DNA of 64,000 nucleotides from Gallionella sp. (lineage in GTDB: Bacteria; Pseudomonadota; Gammaproteobacteria; Burkholderiales; Gallionellaceae), in contig JALNYK010000005.1 in assembly GCA_023229845.1 (NCBI GenBank), positions 1-64,000 of the forward strand, read 5' to 3'. The notes under the pieces are model-generated. The model was not told the DNA's origin. It worked only from the letters and a program-made list of their open reading frames with translations, and ran no database searches. The position numbers and the translations under genes are program-made. Positions 24,385-32,341 of this stretch are shown piece by piece. The first letter of the stretch is position 1; each line of letters starts with the position of its first letter.

Positions 24385-24846
24385 TTGGATTTGAATGACA
24401 ACATCAGTATCGATTTCGCGGTTGGCGACGATTTGCCCCAACTCGCCGACCTGCTCGCCGAGTTGTTCTCGCTGGAGAGTGACTTTCAGCCCGAGCGCGA
24501 CAAGCAATTGCGTGGCCTGCAACTCATCCTCGATAACCCGGCGCTGGGCAGGCTGTTCGTGCTGCGCGTAGACGGCAAGGTCGCGGGCATGGCGAACGCG
24601 CTGGTCACCGTCAGCACCGCGGAAGGCGGGCGCGTGCTGTTGCTGGAAGACGTGATCGTGAGCAGCGAACATCGCGGCGGCGGGCTGGGGCGGCGGCTGG
24701 TCGAGCATGTGCTGGACTGGGCAAAAGAGCAGGGCATGACGCGCGTCACGCTGCTGGCAGACCGCGACAACCATGCCGCGCTGGATTTCTACCGCAAGCT
24801 GGGTTTCGAAACTTCGCACATGACGGCGCTGCGCAAAAAAACGTAG
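24385..24846 (+). CDS. GNAT-family N-acetyltransferase
   Basis: 153 residues with the acetyl-CoA loop VSSEHRGGGLGRRLVEHVL and the C-terminal DRDNHAALDFYRKLGFE. The substrate is unknown. A TTG start at 24385 is chosen: AAGGAG (24372-24377) lies seven bases upstream and the predicted transcript begins at 24361. The promoter module is shared with modA, so the enzyme is probably made under nitrogen-fixing or molybdate-demanding conditions. Its TAG stop is the first base triplet of a family D repeat. Confidence 0.85.
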   Translation: MDLNDNISIDFAVGDDLPQLADLLAELFSLESDFQPERDKQLRGLQLILDNPALGRLFVLRVDGKVAGMANALVTVSTAEGGRVLLLEDVIVSSEHRGGGLGRRLVEHVLDWAKEQGMTRVTLLADRDNHAALDFYRKLGFETSHMTALRKKT

Positions 24847-24913
24847 CCCGGATGGAGCGAAGCGGAATCCGGGAGCCTCCCCGGATTCCGGCCTGCGGCC
24901 TTTATCCGGGCTG
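24844..24913. repeat. Palindromic repeat, family D
   Basis: TAGCCCGGATGGAGCGAAGC ... TTTATCCGGGCT with inner stems GGAATCCGGG/CCCCGGATTCC. Its TAG terminates the acetyltransferase gene, and its far end reaches the stop of the convergent CheW-domain gene. Confidence 0.85.
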
Positions 24914-24914
24914 C

Positions 24915-27533
24915 TTATGACTCCAGAAAACTGCGCTGCAACTTCTCCGGCGAGATCACGACGATCATGCCGCTCTGCGGATCGCGTGGATCGGGTTTGA
25001 CCAGGCTTTCCGAGAGGGTGCTGCCGGCGAGCATGCCGGAGATTTTTTCGATGCGTTCAGCCGGGATCTCCGGGATTTCGCCGAGTTCGTCCACCATCAC
25101 GCCCAGCAATACGCCGGGCTTGAGTTCGACCACGACGATCTGTGGGTCGCCACCGCGTGCGCGCTGCTGGTCGGACTGGCCCAGCATGCCCCATAGCGCG
25201 ACGATGGGGATCAGGGTTTCCCGAAACATCAGGTAGCCCAGCATGTTCTCGCCCGAGCCGGGCACGCTGGTGACGCCCTTGATGTCCACGGCTTCCACCA
25301 CATGGCGCGACTCTATGCCCAGCCAGTGGTTGTCCACGTAGAAGGTGGCGATCTCCACTTTCTCGCCGTCATTTTCCGTCTTGCCGTTGCTGCGCTGCAG
25401 ACGGTTGCGCGACGCGCTCGCCGTGCTGTGCCGTTCCTCGCCACGCTTTTCGCCCAGCGGCGTGAGCACCAGCGCGACCACGTCGTTGCGGTAGGCATCC
25501 TCTTCGCTCTTGTATTCGCGGTAGCCCTTGGAGACGCTCGCGCCGATCGCGTAGTAGTGGCCGTTGTAGACGGCGATGCCGGAATGGCTGTGGCCGTTGT
25601 TCAGGCGGAAATACTGTTCGTCGATCTCCAGCGTGTCGCCCGGATGCAGGCTGTCCAGCGTGGCGGCTAGCACACGGCGGTTGCGTTCGGCGAATACGCC
25701 GAAGCAGCCGGGCGGCACCTCGCCTTTTTCGTCGCGCGGCAGGGCGTCGTTCAGCATCGCGTCGAATTGCGGTGCGGAATCGAACACGATGCCGATGCCG
25801 CCGACGGCCTTGCTGCTGTCGGCGGCATCGAACACCGCGGCCGCATAGATGTAGGTATGCAGCTCCCGATACAGCGGCGTGGCGGCGAAGGGCGACACCG
25901 TGTAATCCTGGCTGTCCGTCAGTTGCAGGGTCTGGCGCACCCAGTCCTCGCCCAGGCGCTGGCCGCAGCACTCGCGATAGCCCGGGTTGGATACGGCGAC
26001 GACTAAGCCCGTGCGGTCGAACAGCACGAGGTTGTCGTACACGGTGTACAAGCCGTTGATGTGCGCCAGCGTCTCGCCCGCCTGTTTGCGCGCGGCCTCG
26101 GCTATCTGCGGCGCGGCGAGGATGTCGCGGAACACCGGCGCCAGCGCCCACCAGCGGCAGTCGTTGGCGCGCTCGTACAGGTTGCGGTCCATGATGTCGA
26201 TGGCCAGCGCCGCCTGGAACTGGCTGTCCTGCAGGATGGAGGAGACCACCATCTGGTGCAGGTTGCCGATGGAGCATTCGAACACGTTCTGCGTCTTCTG
26301 CCCGGTGTTGCTGATCTCCCACAGCAGCACCTTGGAGAAGGCCGGGTTCATCGCCTGGCGGTCGCTGCTGCGCTGGCTGACGTTGCCGTTCCACACCGAA
26401 CGGTTGAGCCCGCGCTGGATAGAGGCGGCCTGCGTCGGAATCTCGCGCAGGGCGCTGCCGAACAGGTTGGGGTTGCTCATCACCGCATGTAGCGCGCCGG
26501 CGGGAATGTCGCCCATGTTCAGGCCGGTGTCGTGCTCGAACGCATGATCCAGCGGCAGCATCACCTGCCCGTACCAGCCCGGCCCCATGTAGCCCTGATA
26601 GCCCTGCGTGGGGCGGGTGACGGCGAGGTATTCGCGCCCCGCGGCTCGCACGACCTTCCAGTCCTCATCCAGCGCCATCGCGAGTTTCGCGCCGACCGGG
26701 ATATGCCAGTGGTCGCTGCTGGCGATGACCCGGCCTTCGCGGTCGAGCAGGGTGATCGCGCTCCAGTCGTGCTTGCCGGACAGGTTCGCGAAAATGCGTT
26801 CAGTCTCGTTGGCGAAGCGGAAATTCAGGCACAGCACGCCGAGGTTCTTGCCCTGCTCGTCGGCCACGCGGAAGGAATAGATCAGCGCGGCATCCTGCCG
26901 CGGCGCGAGATCGGTGTGGCGGAAGGTCTCGACATAGGCGGCATTGGTCGCGAGCGACTCGCGCACCAGCGGGTCGCTGCTGTGCGTCACATGGTTGTGC
27001 TCGTCGAGCTGCAGCAGCACGTTGCCTTCGGTGTCGAGCAGCAGGATGTTGGAATAGACCGAATACTTGCGCGCGTATTCGCGGAAGTGCGCCAGCAACT
27101 GGGCATTCTGTTTCGACAGGTCGGTGCCGACAGACGGATTCCGCACGCCCTGCCCGTATTGTTGCGCCGCGCATTCCTTCAGGTAATCGCGCACCATGCC
27201 GTCCATCGCGAGGAAGCCGATGTCGGCGGTGCGCTCGAACAGGTTGCGGATCATGATGTCCACGGCCACCTGCGCCTTGGACTTCATCGCCAGCACGGTC
27301 TTCTTCAGCGTCTCGCGGCCGAGGTGGTTGAGCAGGCTGCCGGTCAACTGCTGGAAGGCGCCGCGCGTCTCCGACATGTCCGCGCCGGTGCCGGACAGGT
27401 AGCCCAGCAGCGTCAGGTTGTCCCAAACCGTCTGCAGGTTCTGCAGGCTTTCGCGGTATTCCTCGACCCGGCCCATGCGCCCGATCAGGCCGTGCAATTC
27501 GTCGTCGACTTCTGCTCCCTTGTAGCTGGCCAT
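24915..27533 (-). CDS. Cytoplasmic tandem-sensor protein with a C-terminal CheW domain
   Basis: 872 residues, no membrane segment. Two related sensor modules are visible: VDIMIRNLFERTADIGFLAM (91-110) and AIDIMDRNLYERANDCRWWA (444-463), each followed by a PAS/Cache-like sheet with SNILLLDTEGNVLLQLD (161-177) or YDNLVLFDRTGLVVAVSN (499-516). Residues about 726-872 are a CheW-like domain that begins KVEIATFYVDNHWLGIE. It could link a cytoplasmic signal to chemotaxis kinases. AGGGAGG precedes ATG 27533; the upstream in-frame ATG at 27653 lies beyond the predicted promoter and is rejected. The signal is unknown. Confidence 0.8.
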   Translation of the reverse strand: MASYKGAEVDDELHGLIGRMGRVEEYRESLQNLQTVWDNLTLLGYLSGTGADMSETRGAFQQLTGSLLNHLGRETLKKTVLAMKSKAQVAVDIMIRNLFERTADIGFLAMDGMVRDYLKECAAQQYGQGVRNPSVGTDLSKQNAQLLAHFREYARKYSVYSNILLLDTEGNVLLQLDEHNHVTHSSDPLVRESLATNAAYVETFRHTDLAPRQDAALIYSFRVADEQGKNLGVLCLNFRFANETERIFANLSGKHDWSAITLLDREGRVIASSDHWHIPVGAKLAMALDEDWKVVRAAGREYLAVTRPTQGYQGYMGPGWYGQVMLPLDHAFEHDTGLNMGDIPAGALHAVMSNPNLFGSALREIPTQAASIQRGLNRSVWNGNVSQRSSDRQAMNPAFSKVLLWEISNTGQKTQNVFECSIGNLHQMVVSSILQDSQFQAALAIDIMDRNLYERANDCRWWALAPVFRDILAAPQIAEAARKQAGETLAHINGLYTVYDNLVLFDRTGLVVAVSNPGYRECCGQRLGEDWVRQTLQLTDSQDYTVSPFAATPLYRELHTYIYAAAVFDAADSSKAVGGIGIVFDSAPQFDAMLNDALPRDEKGEVPPGCFGVFAERNRRVLAATLDSLHPGDTLEIDEQYFRLNNGHSHSGIAVYNGHYYAIGASVSKGYREYKSEEDAYRNDVVALVLTPLGEKRGEERHSTASASRNRLQRSNGKTENDGEKVEIATFYVDNHWLGIESRHVVEAVDIKGVTSVPGSGENMLGYLMFRETLIPIVALWGMLGQSDQQRARGGDPQIVVVELKPGVLLGVMVDELGEIPEIPAERIEKISGMLAGSTLSESLVKPDPRDPQSGMIVVISPEKLQRSFLES

Positions 27534-27601
27534 AGACCCCTCCCTGATTTTTATCTCGATATGCTGCGCAAGCGACCTCCGGATGAATCGACTCGATGGA
27601 T

Positions 27602-27616
27602 GCAATAGCCATGCCA
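27602..27616 (-). promoter_or_regulatory. Predicted sigma-54 promoter of the CheW-domain gene
   Basis: The minus strand reads TGGCATGGCTATTGC, one mismatch from consensus with exact spacing. The predicted start is near 27590, giving a leader of about 57 bases. Confidence 0.75.
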
Positions 27617-27680
27617 TTGATGACCGATAGCGATTCCCCGCAATGACAGGCATGCCGGCATGCGGGAGCGTGATGAGGCT

Positions 27681-27696
27681 TGTCGGCTTTGCGACA
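27681..27696. promoter_or_regulatory. NifA site shared by divergent promoters
   Basis: TGTCGGCTTTGCGACA is a perfect TGT-N10-ACA, very like the site at 1752. It is 65 bases upstream of one -24 element and 95 bases upstream of the other. Confidence 0.8.
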
Positions 27697-27790
27697 TTGG
27701 CCGAGCCGGAATTGTCGGTTTGGCGCTATGACGAAGACTGGGGTGGGTTTTAAGTGCGGCGAATCGGGCGAATGCGGCATGTTCGGGAGA

Positions 27791-27805
27791 TGGCACGGGG
27801 GTTGC
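27791..27805 (+). promoter_or_regulatory. Sigma-54 promoter of the LRV operon
   Basis: TGGCACGGGGGTTGC matches the consensus exactly. The predicted start is near 27817, before the ATG at 27845. Confidence 0.88.
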
Positions 27806-27844
27806 TCATATCCTGCGCATGATTTTGTGGAGCAGGGATAGAAC

Positions 27845-28606
27845 ATGCCGGAACGTCGCATCGATCCGTCGCCGTTGAGTGTGCCGGCCGATTGCACGGC
27901 GTGTCCGCATCGCGCGCTGCTGGCGGAAGGGCATTGCGTGCCGGGCGACATCTGCCTGATGGCGAACAGCGGGCGGCAGATCGACCGTTTCCTGCGGCGC
28001 AATCCGCAGTTCGCCGAGAGCAACCTGGCCGACGGCTTCTGGGAGCGCCGCGCCATCGCTGCGCGCCATGCGCCGCTGGAGGCGTTGCGCGCGATGCCGC
28101 GCGACGGGGACGAGGTGGTGCGGCGCGTGGTGGCGAGCCGCTTGCCGGTGGACGAACTGGACGATTACCTGCACGATAGCGACCGCGAAGTGCGCATGAC
28201 CGTGGCCAACCGCCTCGCACCGGAGCGATTGAGCGCGCTGGTAGGCGACGTGGACTACCTGGTGCGGTTGCAGGTGGCGAAGCGGTTGCCGCACGGCCAG
28301 TTGCCGCGCATGGCGCAGGACGACGACCGAGAGGTGCGCAAGGAAGTGGCGCGCCGCCTGCCGCCGTTCGCGCTGGGCCGCATGGCGCGGGACGAAGATG
28401 CCGAAGTGCGGCGCATCGTCGCGGAACGCATGCTGCCGGACGATGCGGCGAAGATGTTGCACGATACGGACTGGGTGGTGCGCCTGTTGGCGGCGCAACA
28501 CGCGCCGCTGGAAGCCATCGCAGAACTGGTGGATGATGCCGAGCCGGATGTGCGTGCCGCAGTACGGCAACGATTGAACGATTTTCTGAACGAGGAACAA
28601 GAATGA
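27845..28606 (+). CDS. Fe-S leucine-rich repeat variant (LRV) protein
   Basis: 253 residues. The N-terminus carries four cysteines (C17, C20, C31, C37) as in the [4Fe-4S] domain of the A. vinelandii LRV protein, itself from a nif region. Residues 60-250 are about eight repeats of 24 residues of the form EVRxxVAxRLPxxxLxxMxxD, a right-handed solenoid in the known structure. Its function remains unproven; redox-controlled protein binding is plausible. A strong sigma-54 promoter with a NifA site ties it to nitrogen fixation. It overlaps the next gene in ATGA. Confidence 0.9.
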   Translation: MPERRIDPSPLSVPADCTACPHRALLAEGHCVPGDICLMANSGRQIDRFLRRNPQFAESNLADGFWERRAIAARHAPLEALRAMPRDGDEVVRRVVASRLPVDELDDYLHDSDREVRMTVANRLAPERLSALVGDVDYLVRLQVAKRLPHGQLPRMAQDDDREVRKEVARRLPPFALGRMARDEDAEVRRIVAERMLPDDAAKMLHDTDWVVRLLAAQHAPLEAIAELVDDAEPDVRAAVRQRLNDFLNEEQE

Positions 28607-29568
28607 GTCTGTATACGCCCGACGAAACCGCGCTGCGCGACCTCGCCGCAGAGATAGAGTCCATCCCACCGCGCCCGCACCATGCCGCGCTGCTGGAGAT
28701 CGCCAACCGCATCCGGCCCGGCTGTACTTTCGGCCACGCGCTGAGTCGCGGCGGCTGGTATCGCACCGGCGGTGTGATCGCGGCCGACGGTGCGCCGCTC
28801 GCCGATAGCGTCGAAGCCTGGGCCAAGGCCGGGCTGCGCGCCTGCGGCGACGATTTCAACGAACTCGTCGAGCGTCACGTCGGGGAGGGGCTGCAGGTCA
28901 CGCGCCACAGCGGGCGCACCCATTATTTCGTCGCGGCCTACGGTCCGGCGCCCGCCGATTTCTTGCAACTCGAAGTCGAGGAACTACAGGAGGTGCTGGA
29001 TCGGCAGTTGATCGATGCCGCCAACTTGCCGCAGGATATGCATGAACTGGCCGAACCGATCGTGCCGCTCGAACTCGACGCGCAAGCGGTCGGCGCGCCG
29101 CGCTACCGCTTCCGCCGCCTGATCGACGTGCGTCAGGCCGTCGCGCGCGCGAACTCCGCCGAAGGGCGCAACGCCGGGCTGGCTCGCCTGTTCGCCGACT
29201 GGACGCACAGCAGCGCCGCAGCACGCGGCCACTTCAGCGAGCATTGGATCATCGGGCTGCGCGAGCATCTGGATCGCTACCGCAATCCGGTGACCTCGGT
29301 CTCGCTGGTGTCGCGCCATGCGCGCGAACTCAAACCCTTCCAGTGGAACGAGGGGCTATCCGGCATCGAGATGCTGGCTCAGTTGCAGGCATTCGACCGT
29401 GCAGCAGCTTATCCCGCCGCCTGGTACTTCCATCTGGTCGCCGGCAATTTCACTCCTCCCAGGGTCGCCTACGCCATCGCGCGAGACCTCGATGCCGGGT
29501 TCGACTACCTGCCGGAGACGGAGGCCGTGCTGGTGAAGGATTGGGTGGCGGCGCCTTATTCGGTGTGA
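28603..29568 (+). CDS. Unknown 321-residue partner of the LRV protein
   Basis: Acidic soluble protein, no membrane segment. PGCTFGHALSRGGWYRTGGV and a Trp-rich C-terminal half (LARLFADWTHSS, then FSEHWIIGLREHLDRY) are its distinctive parts. I recognise no named family, but genes of this type seem to accompany LRV genes in nif regions. Translational coupling to the LRV gene by ATGA argues that the two products interact. No catalytic motif stands out. Confidence 0.75.
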   Translation: MSLYTPDETALRDLAAEIESIPPRPHHAALLEIANRIRPGCTFGHALSRGGWYRTGGVIAADGAPLADSVEAWAKAGLRACGDDFNELVERHVGEGLQVTRHSGRTHYFVAAYGPAPADFLQLEVEELQEVLDRQLIDAANLPQDMHELAEPIVPLELDAQAVGAPRYRFRRLIDVRQAVARANSAEGRNAGLARLFADWTHSSAAARGHFSEHWIIGLREHLDRYRNPVTSVSLVSRHARELKPFQWNEGLSGIEMLAQLQAFDRAAAYPAAWYFHLVAGNFTPPRVAYAIARDLDAGFDYLPETEAVLVKDWVAAPYSV

Positions 29569-29619
29569 TGCCGGGGTCGTGGCCGAATAAACGTAAGCCA
29601 TTGCGGTCTGTATGCGCGA

Positions 29620-30552
29620 CTACTGGCTCTCGAACTCGGTAAAGGCCCTGTTCATGTTGGCTTTATGCAAGCTGTCGTAGTTTTCGAGATGCCGGAAAGC
29701 CGGCAGATCGGCGTTGCGACCCAGGACTTCCTGCATGGGCTCCATCTCCTTGGCTGCCGCGCCGATAACGTTTGCGAGGAACTCGTAATAGTCGCCGGTT
29801 TCCCGCTGCGCTTGGGCTAAATCGCAAACCCGCCCATGACCGGGGATGATATGGGCGGGTTTCAACGCCGCCATCGTTTTGAATGCCTGTTGCGCATGGT
29901 TTACGCTCGACATCGGCATGATGGCCAAGAGTCGATCCACGTAAACAAGATCGCCCGAGAACACGATACCGCGCTTGGGCAGAAAAACCATCGCGTCCCC
30001 CGGATAGTGTGCGTGGGTATATTGCAGGATCAATGTTTCCCCATCCAGTTCGAGGGTCGATGTGTCGCCATCGAGCGTTTTACCGGCAGGCAGGGGTTTC
30101 GTTCCCTTCAAGCGATCTCCGAGAAAACGTTCCAAGCTCTGAATCTGCTGGGCGGCATACTGTGTTTGAGTTGCCGCCGTTTTGCTCAGGGCGATGATTT
30201 CTGCCCCACGGCTTGCAAAGTAGTCGTTGCCTAGCCAGCGGTGATCCTGACCGCCGGTATTGATTACCCAGCGAACGGGTTTGTCGGTAACCATGCGGAT
30301 GGCTTTCTCCAGTTTTTCGGCGCCCAGACGGCTGGCCCCCGAATCGATCAGAATCCCCCCCGTTCTGGTTACGATCAGACCAAAGTTCGCATTCAATCCA
30401 TCGTTCTCCGCGCTGCGCTGTCCCAGCGGCCCCACGATGGCGTAAACATTGTCCGTCACGCGCTCCGCCTTGGGCGTGTATTCGGCCTGTGCGGCAGCGG
30501 AGACGAGGAATGAAACAACGAACAGACAAAGAGAGGGAAAATGTTTCGGCAT
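29620..30552 (-). CDS. Exported MBL-fold metallo-hydrolase-like protein
   Basis: 310 residues with a signal peptide (LCLFVVSFLVSAAAQA). The fold elements are present: GGILIDSGASRLGAEKL, TGGQDHRWLGN, a later His in HAHYPGDAM, FSGDLVYVDRLL and the C-terminal IIPGHGRVCD. The usual HxHxDH is replaced by GGQDHR, so metal binding at site 1 is altered; similar variants occur in SoxH/quinoprotein-associated groups. Probably periplasmic, substrate unknown. Not obviously a nif gene; it sits convergent with the LRV operon and divergent from nifE. Confidence 0.8.
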   Translation of the reverse strand: MPKHFPSLCLFVVSFLVSAAAQAEYTPKAERVTDNVYAIVGPLGQRSAENDGLNANFGLIVTRTGGILIDSGASRLGAEKLEKAIRMVTDKPVRWVINTGGQDHRWLGNDYFASRGAEIIALSKTAATQTQYAAQQIQSLERFLGDRLKGTKPLPAGKTLDGDTSTLELDGETLILQYTHAHYPGDAMVFLPKRGIVFSGDLVYVDRLLAIMPMSSVNHAQQAFKTMAALKPAHIIPGHGRVCDLAQAQRETGDYYEFLANVIGAAAKEMEPMQEVLGRNADLPAFRHLENYDSLHKANMNRAFTEFESQ

Positions 30553-30674
30553 GGTGACCTCGGCAGGTGGTTAACGGTTCATCATAGCCTGAAATATATT
30601 CGGAGCAATCGTTGCAGCAAGAAAATATTTCCTGCCGGGAAATCTCCCCGGCTTACGTTCGGTTTTGTTGCGTT

Positions 30675-30690
30675 TGTCTGATTTGCTACA
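30675..30690. promoter_or_regulatory. NifA upstream activator site for nifE
   Basis: TGTCTGATTTGCTACA fits TGT-N10-ACA, 45 bases before the nifE -24 element. The intervening ATCAATTTATAAATCCCATT is AT-rich and could bend or bind IHF. Confidence 0.75.
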
Positions 30691-30734
30691 AGACATCAAT
30701 TTATAAATCCCATTTAAATCAAACCTGTGTATGT

Positions 30735-30749
30735 TGGCACGGCATTTGC
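30735..30749 (+). promoter_or_regulatory. Sigma-54 promoter of the nifENX operon
   Basis: TGGCACGGCATTTGC matches the consensus exactly; the predicted start is near 30761. Confidence 0.9.
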
Positions 30750-30784
30750 GGATACGAGGGCGTCAACTATTGTGAGCCACTGCC

Positions 30785-32191
30785 ATGCAAGCCAAGGACA
30801 TCGCCGAACTGCTGAACGAACCGGCGTGCACACATAACACCAAGTCGAAGTCGGGCTGCGCGCGGCCCAAGCCGGGCGCGACGGCGGGCGGCTGCTCTTT
30901 CGACGGCGCACAGATCGCTTTGCTGCCGATTGCCGACGTGGCGCACATCGTGCACGGCCCCATTGCCTGCGCGGGCAGTTCTTGGGATAACCGGGGGACG
31001 CGCTCTTCCGGGCCGACGCTGTATCGCATCGGCATGACCACCGATCTCACCGAGCAAGATGTCATCATGGGTCGCGGCGAGAAGCGGCTGTTCCATGCGA
31101 TCAAGCAGGCGGTGGACAGCTACGCGCCCAACGCCGTGTTCGTCTACAACACCTGCGTGCCCGCGCTGACCGGCGACGACATCGGCGCGGTGTGCAAAGC
31201 TGCCGCCGAGAAGACCGGTGTGCCGGTGGTGCCGGTGGACTGCGCCGGTTTCTACGGCACCAAGAATCTGGGCAACCGCATCGCGGGCGAGGCCATGTTC
31301 AAGTATGTGGTGGGCACGGCGGAACCGTTGCCCGTGCCCGTCGAAGCGCAGCGCTCCGGCATCACCGTGCACGACGTGAACCTGATCGGCGAATACAACA
31401 TCGCGGGCGAATTCTGGAATGTGTTGCCGCTGTTCGATGAGCTCGGCCTGCGCATCCTCTGCACCCTGTCCGGCGATGCGCGCTTCCGCGAAGTGCAAAC
31501 CATGCACCGCGCCGAGGCCAACATGGTGGTGTGCGCCAAAGCGCTGCTCAATGTCGCGCGCAAGCTGCAGACCGATTACAGGACACCGTATTTCGAGGGC
31601 AGCTTCTATGGCGTGACCGACACCTCGATGGCCTTCCGCGAATTTGCGAAGCTGCTCGACGATCCTTCATTGACCGAACGCACCGAGGCGCTGATCGCGC
31701 GGGAAGAGGCGAAGATCAACGCCGCGCTCGATCCGTGGAGAGAACAACTGCGCGGTAAGCGCGTGCTGCTCTACACCGGCGGCGTGAAGTCGTGGTCCAT
31801 CGTCTCCGCGTTGCAGGACCTCGGGCTGGAAGTGGTCGCCACCGGCACCAACAAATCCACCGAGGAAGACAAGGCGCGCATCCGCGAGATCATGGGCGAC
31901 AAGACCCGCATGATCACCGACGGCAGCCCCAAGGCGCTGCTCGGCGCGGTGAAGGATTACCAGGCCGACATCCTCATCGCGGGCGGCCGCAACATGTACA
32001 CCGCCTTGAAGGCGCGCATCCCGTTCCTCGATATCAACCAGGAACGCGAATTCGGTTACGAGGGTTACAGCGGCATGGTCGAACTCGCGCGCCAACTCGC
32101 GCTGACGATACAGAGCCCGGTGTGGGGGGCGGTGCGCAAGCCGTCGCCGTGGGCGAAGGCGGGTGTGCCGGGTGTGGAGTTGGGGGCGTGA
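30785..32191 (+). CDS. nifE: NifE, FeMo-cofactor scaffold subunit
   Basis: 468 residues, NifD-like. Cluster Cys are C37 (GGCSFDGAQ) and C62 (GPIACAGSSW), at the same numbers as in A. vinelandii, plus a third in YNTCVPALTGDD. It forms the heterotetramer with NifN on which the NifB precursor cluster is matured with molybdenum and homocitrate. First gene of a long operon that reaches at least to the second nifZ. Confidence 0.98.
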   Translation: MQAKDIAELLNEPACTHNTKSKSGCARPKPGATAGGCSFDGAQIALLPIADVAHIVHGPIACAGSSWDNRGTRSSGPTLYRIGMTTDLTEQDVIMGRGEKRLFHAIKQAVDSYAPNAVFVYNTCVPALTGDDIGAVCKAAAEKTGVPVVPVDCAGFYGTKNLGNRIAGEAMFKYVVGTAEPLPVPVEAQRSGITVHDVNLIGEYNIAGEFWNVLPLFDELGLRILCTLSGDARFREVQTMHRAEANMVVCAKALLNVARKLQTDYRTPYFEGSFYGVTDTSMAFREFAKLLDDPSLTERTEALIAREEAKINAALDPWREQLRGKRVLLYTGGVKSWSIVSALQDLGLEVVATGTNKSTEEDKARIREIMGDKTRMITDGSPKALLGAVKDYQADILIAGGRNMYTALKARIPFLDINQEREFGYEGYSGMVELARQLALTIQSPVWGAVRKPSPWAKAGVPGVELGA

Positions 32192-32205
32192 TGATGACTT
32201 TATGC

Positions 32206-32331
32206 CGTCATTCCGGCGCAGGCCGGAATCCAGCAAAAACAAACAGCCCGCGTAGCGGACAGTCCCAAGGTTTTGTCCCGCTTGCGCGGGAGATTTTCAA
32301 TAACTGGATTCCGGCCTGCGCCGGAATGACG
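32206..32331. repeat. MITE-like repeat, family A copy 4
   Basis: CGTCATTCCGGCGCAGGC ... GCCTGCGCCGGAATGACG with core GCGTAGCGGAC and a TCCCGCTTGCGCGGGA stem. It fills the nifE-nifN gap. Confidence 0.85.
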
Positions 32332-32341
32332 GGAGTCTGAC

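Larger units (their letters stand above)
27534..27844. other. Divergent control region between the CheW protein and LRV genes
   Basis: No gene is visible. It holds one sigma-54 promoter for each direction and a NifA-type site between them, listed separately. GGCATGCCGGCATGC (about 27653-27667) is an additional palindrome of unknown meaning. Confidence 0.75.
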
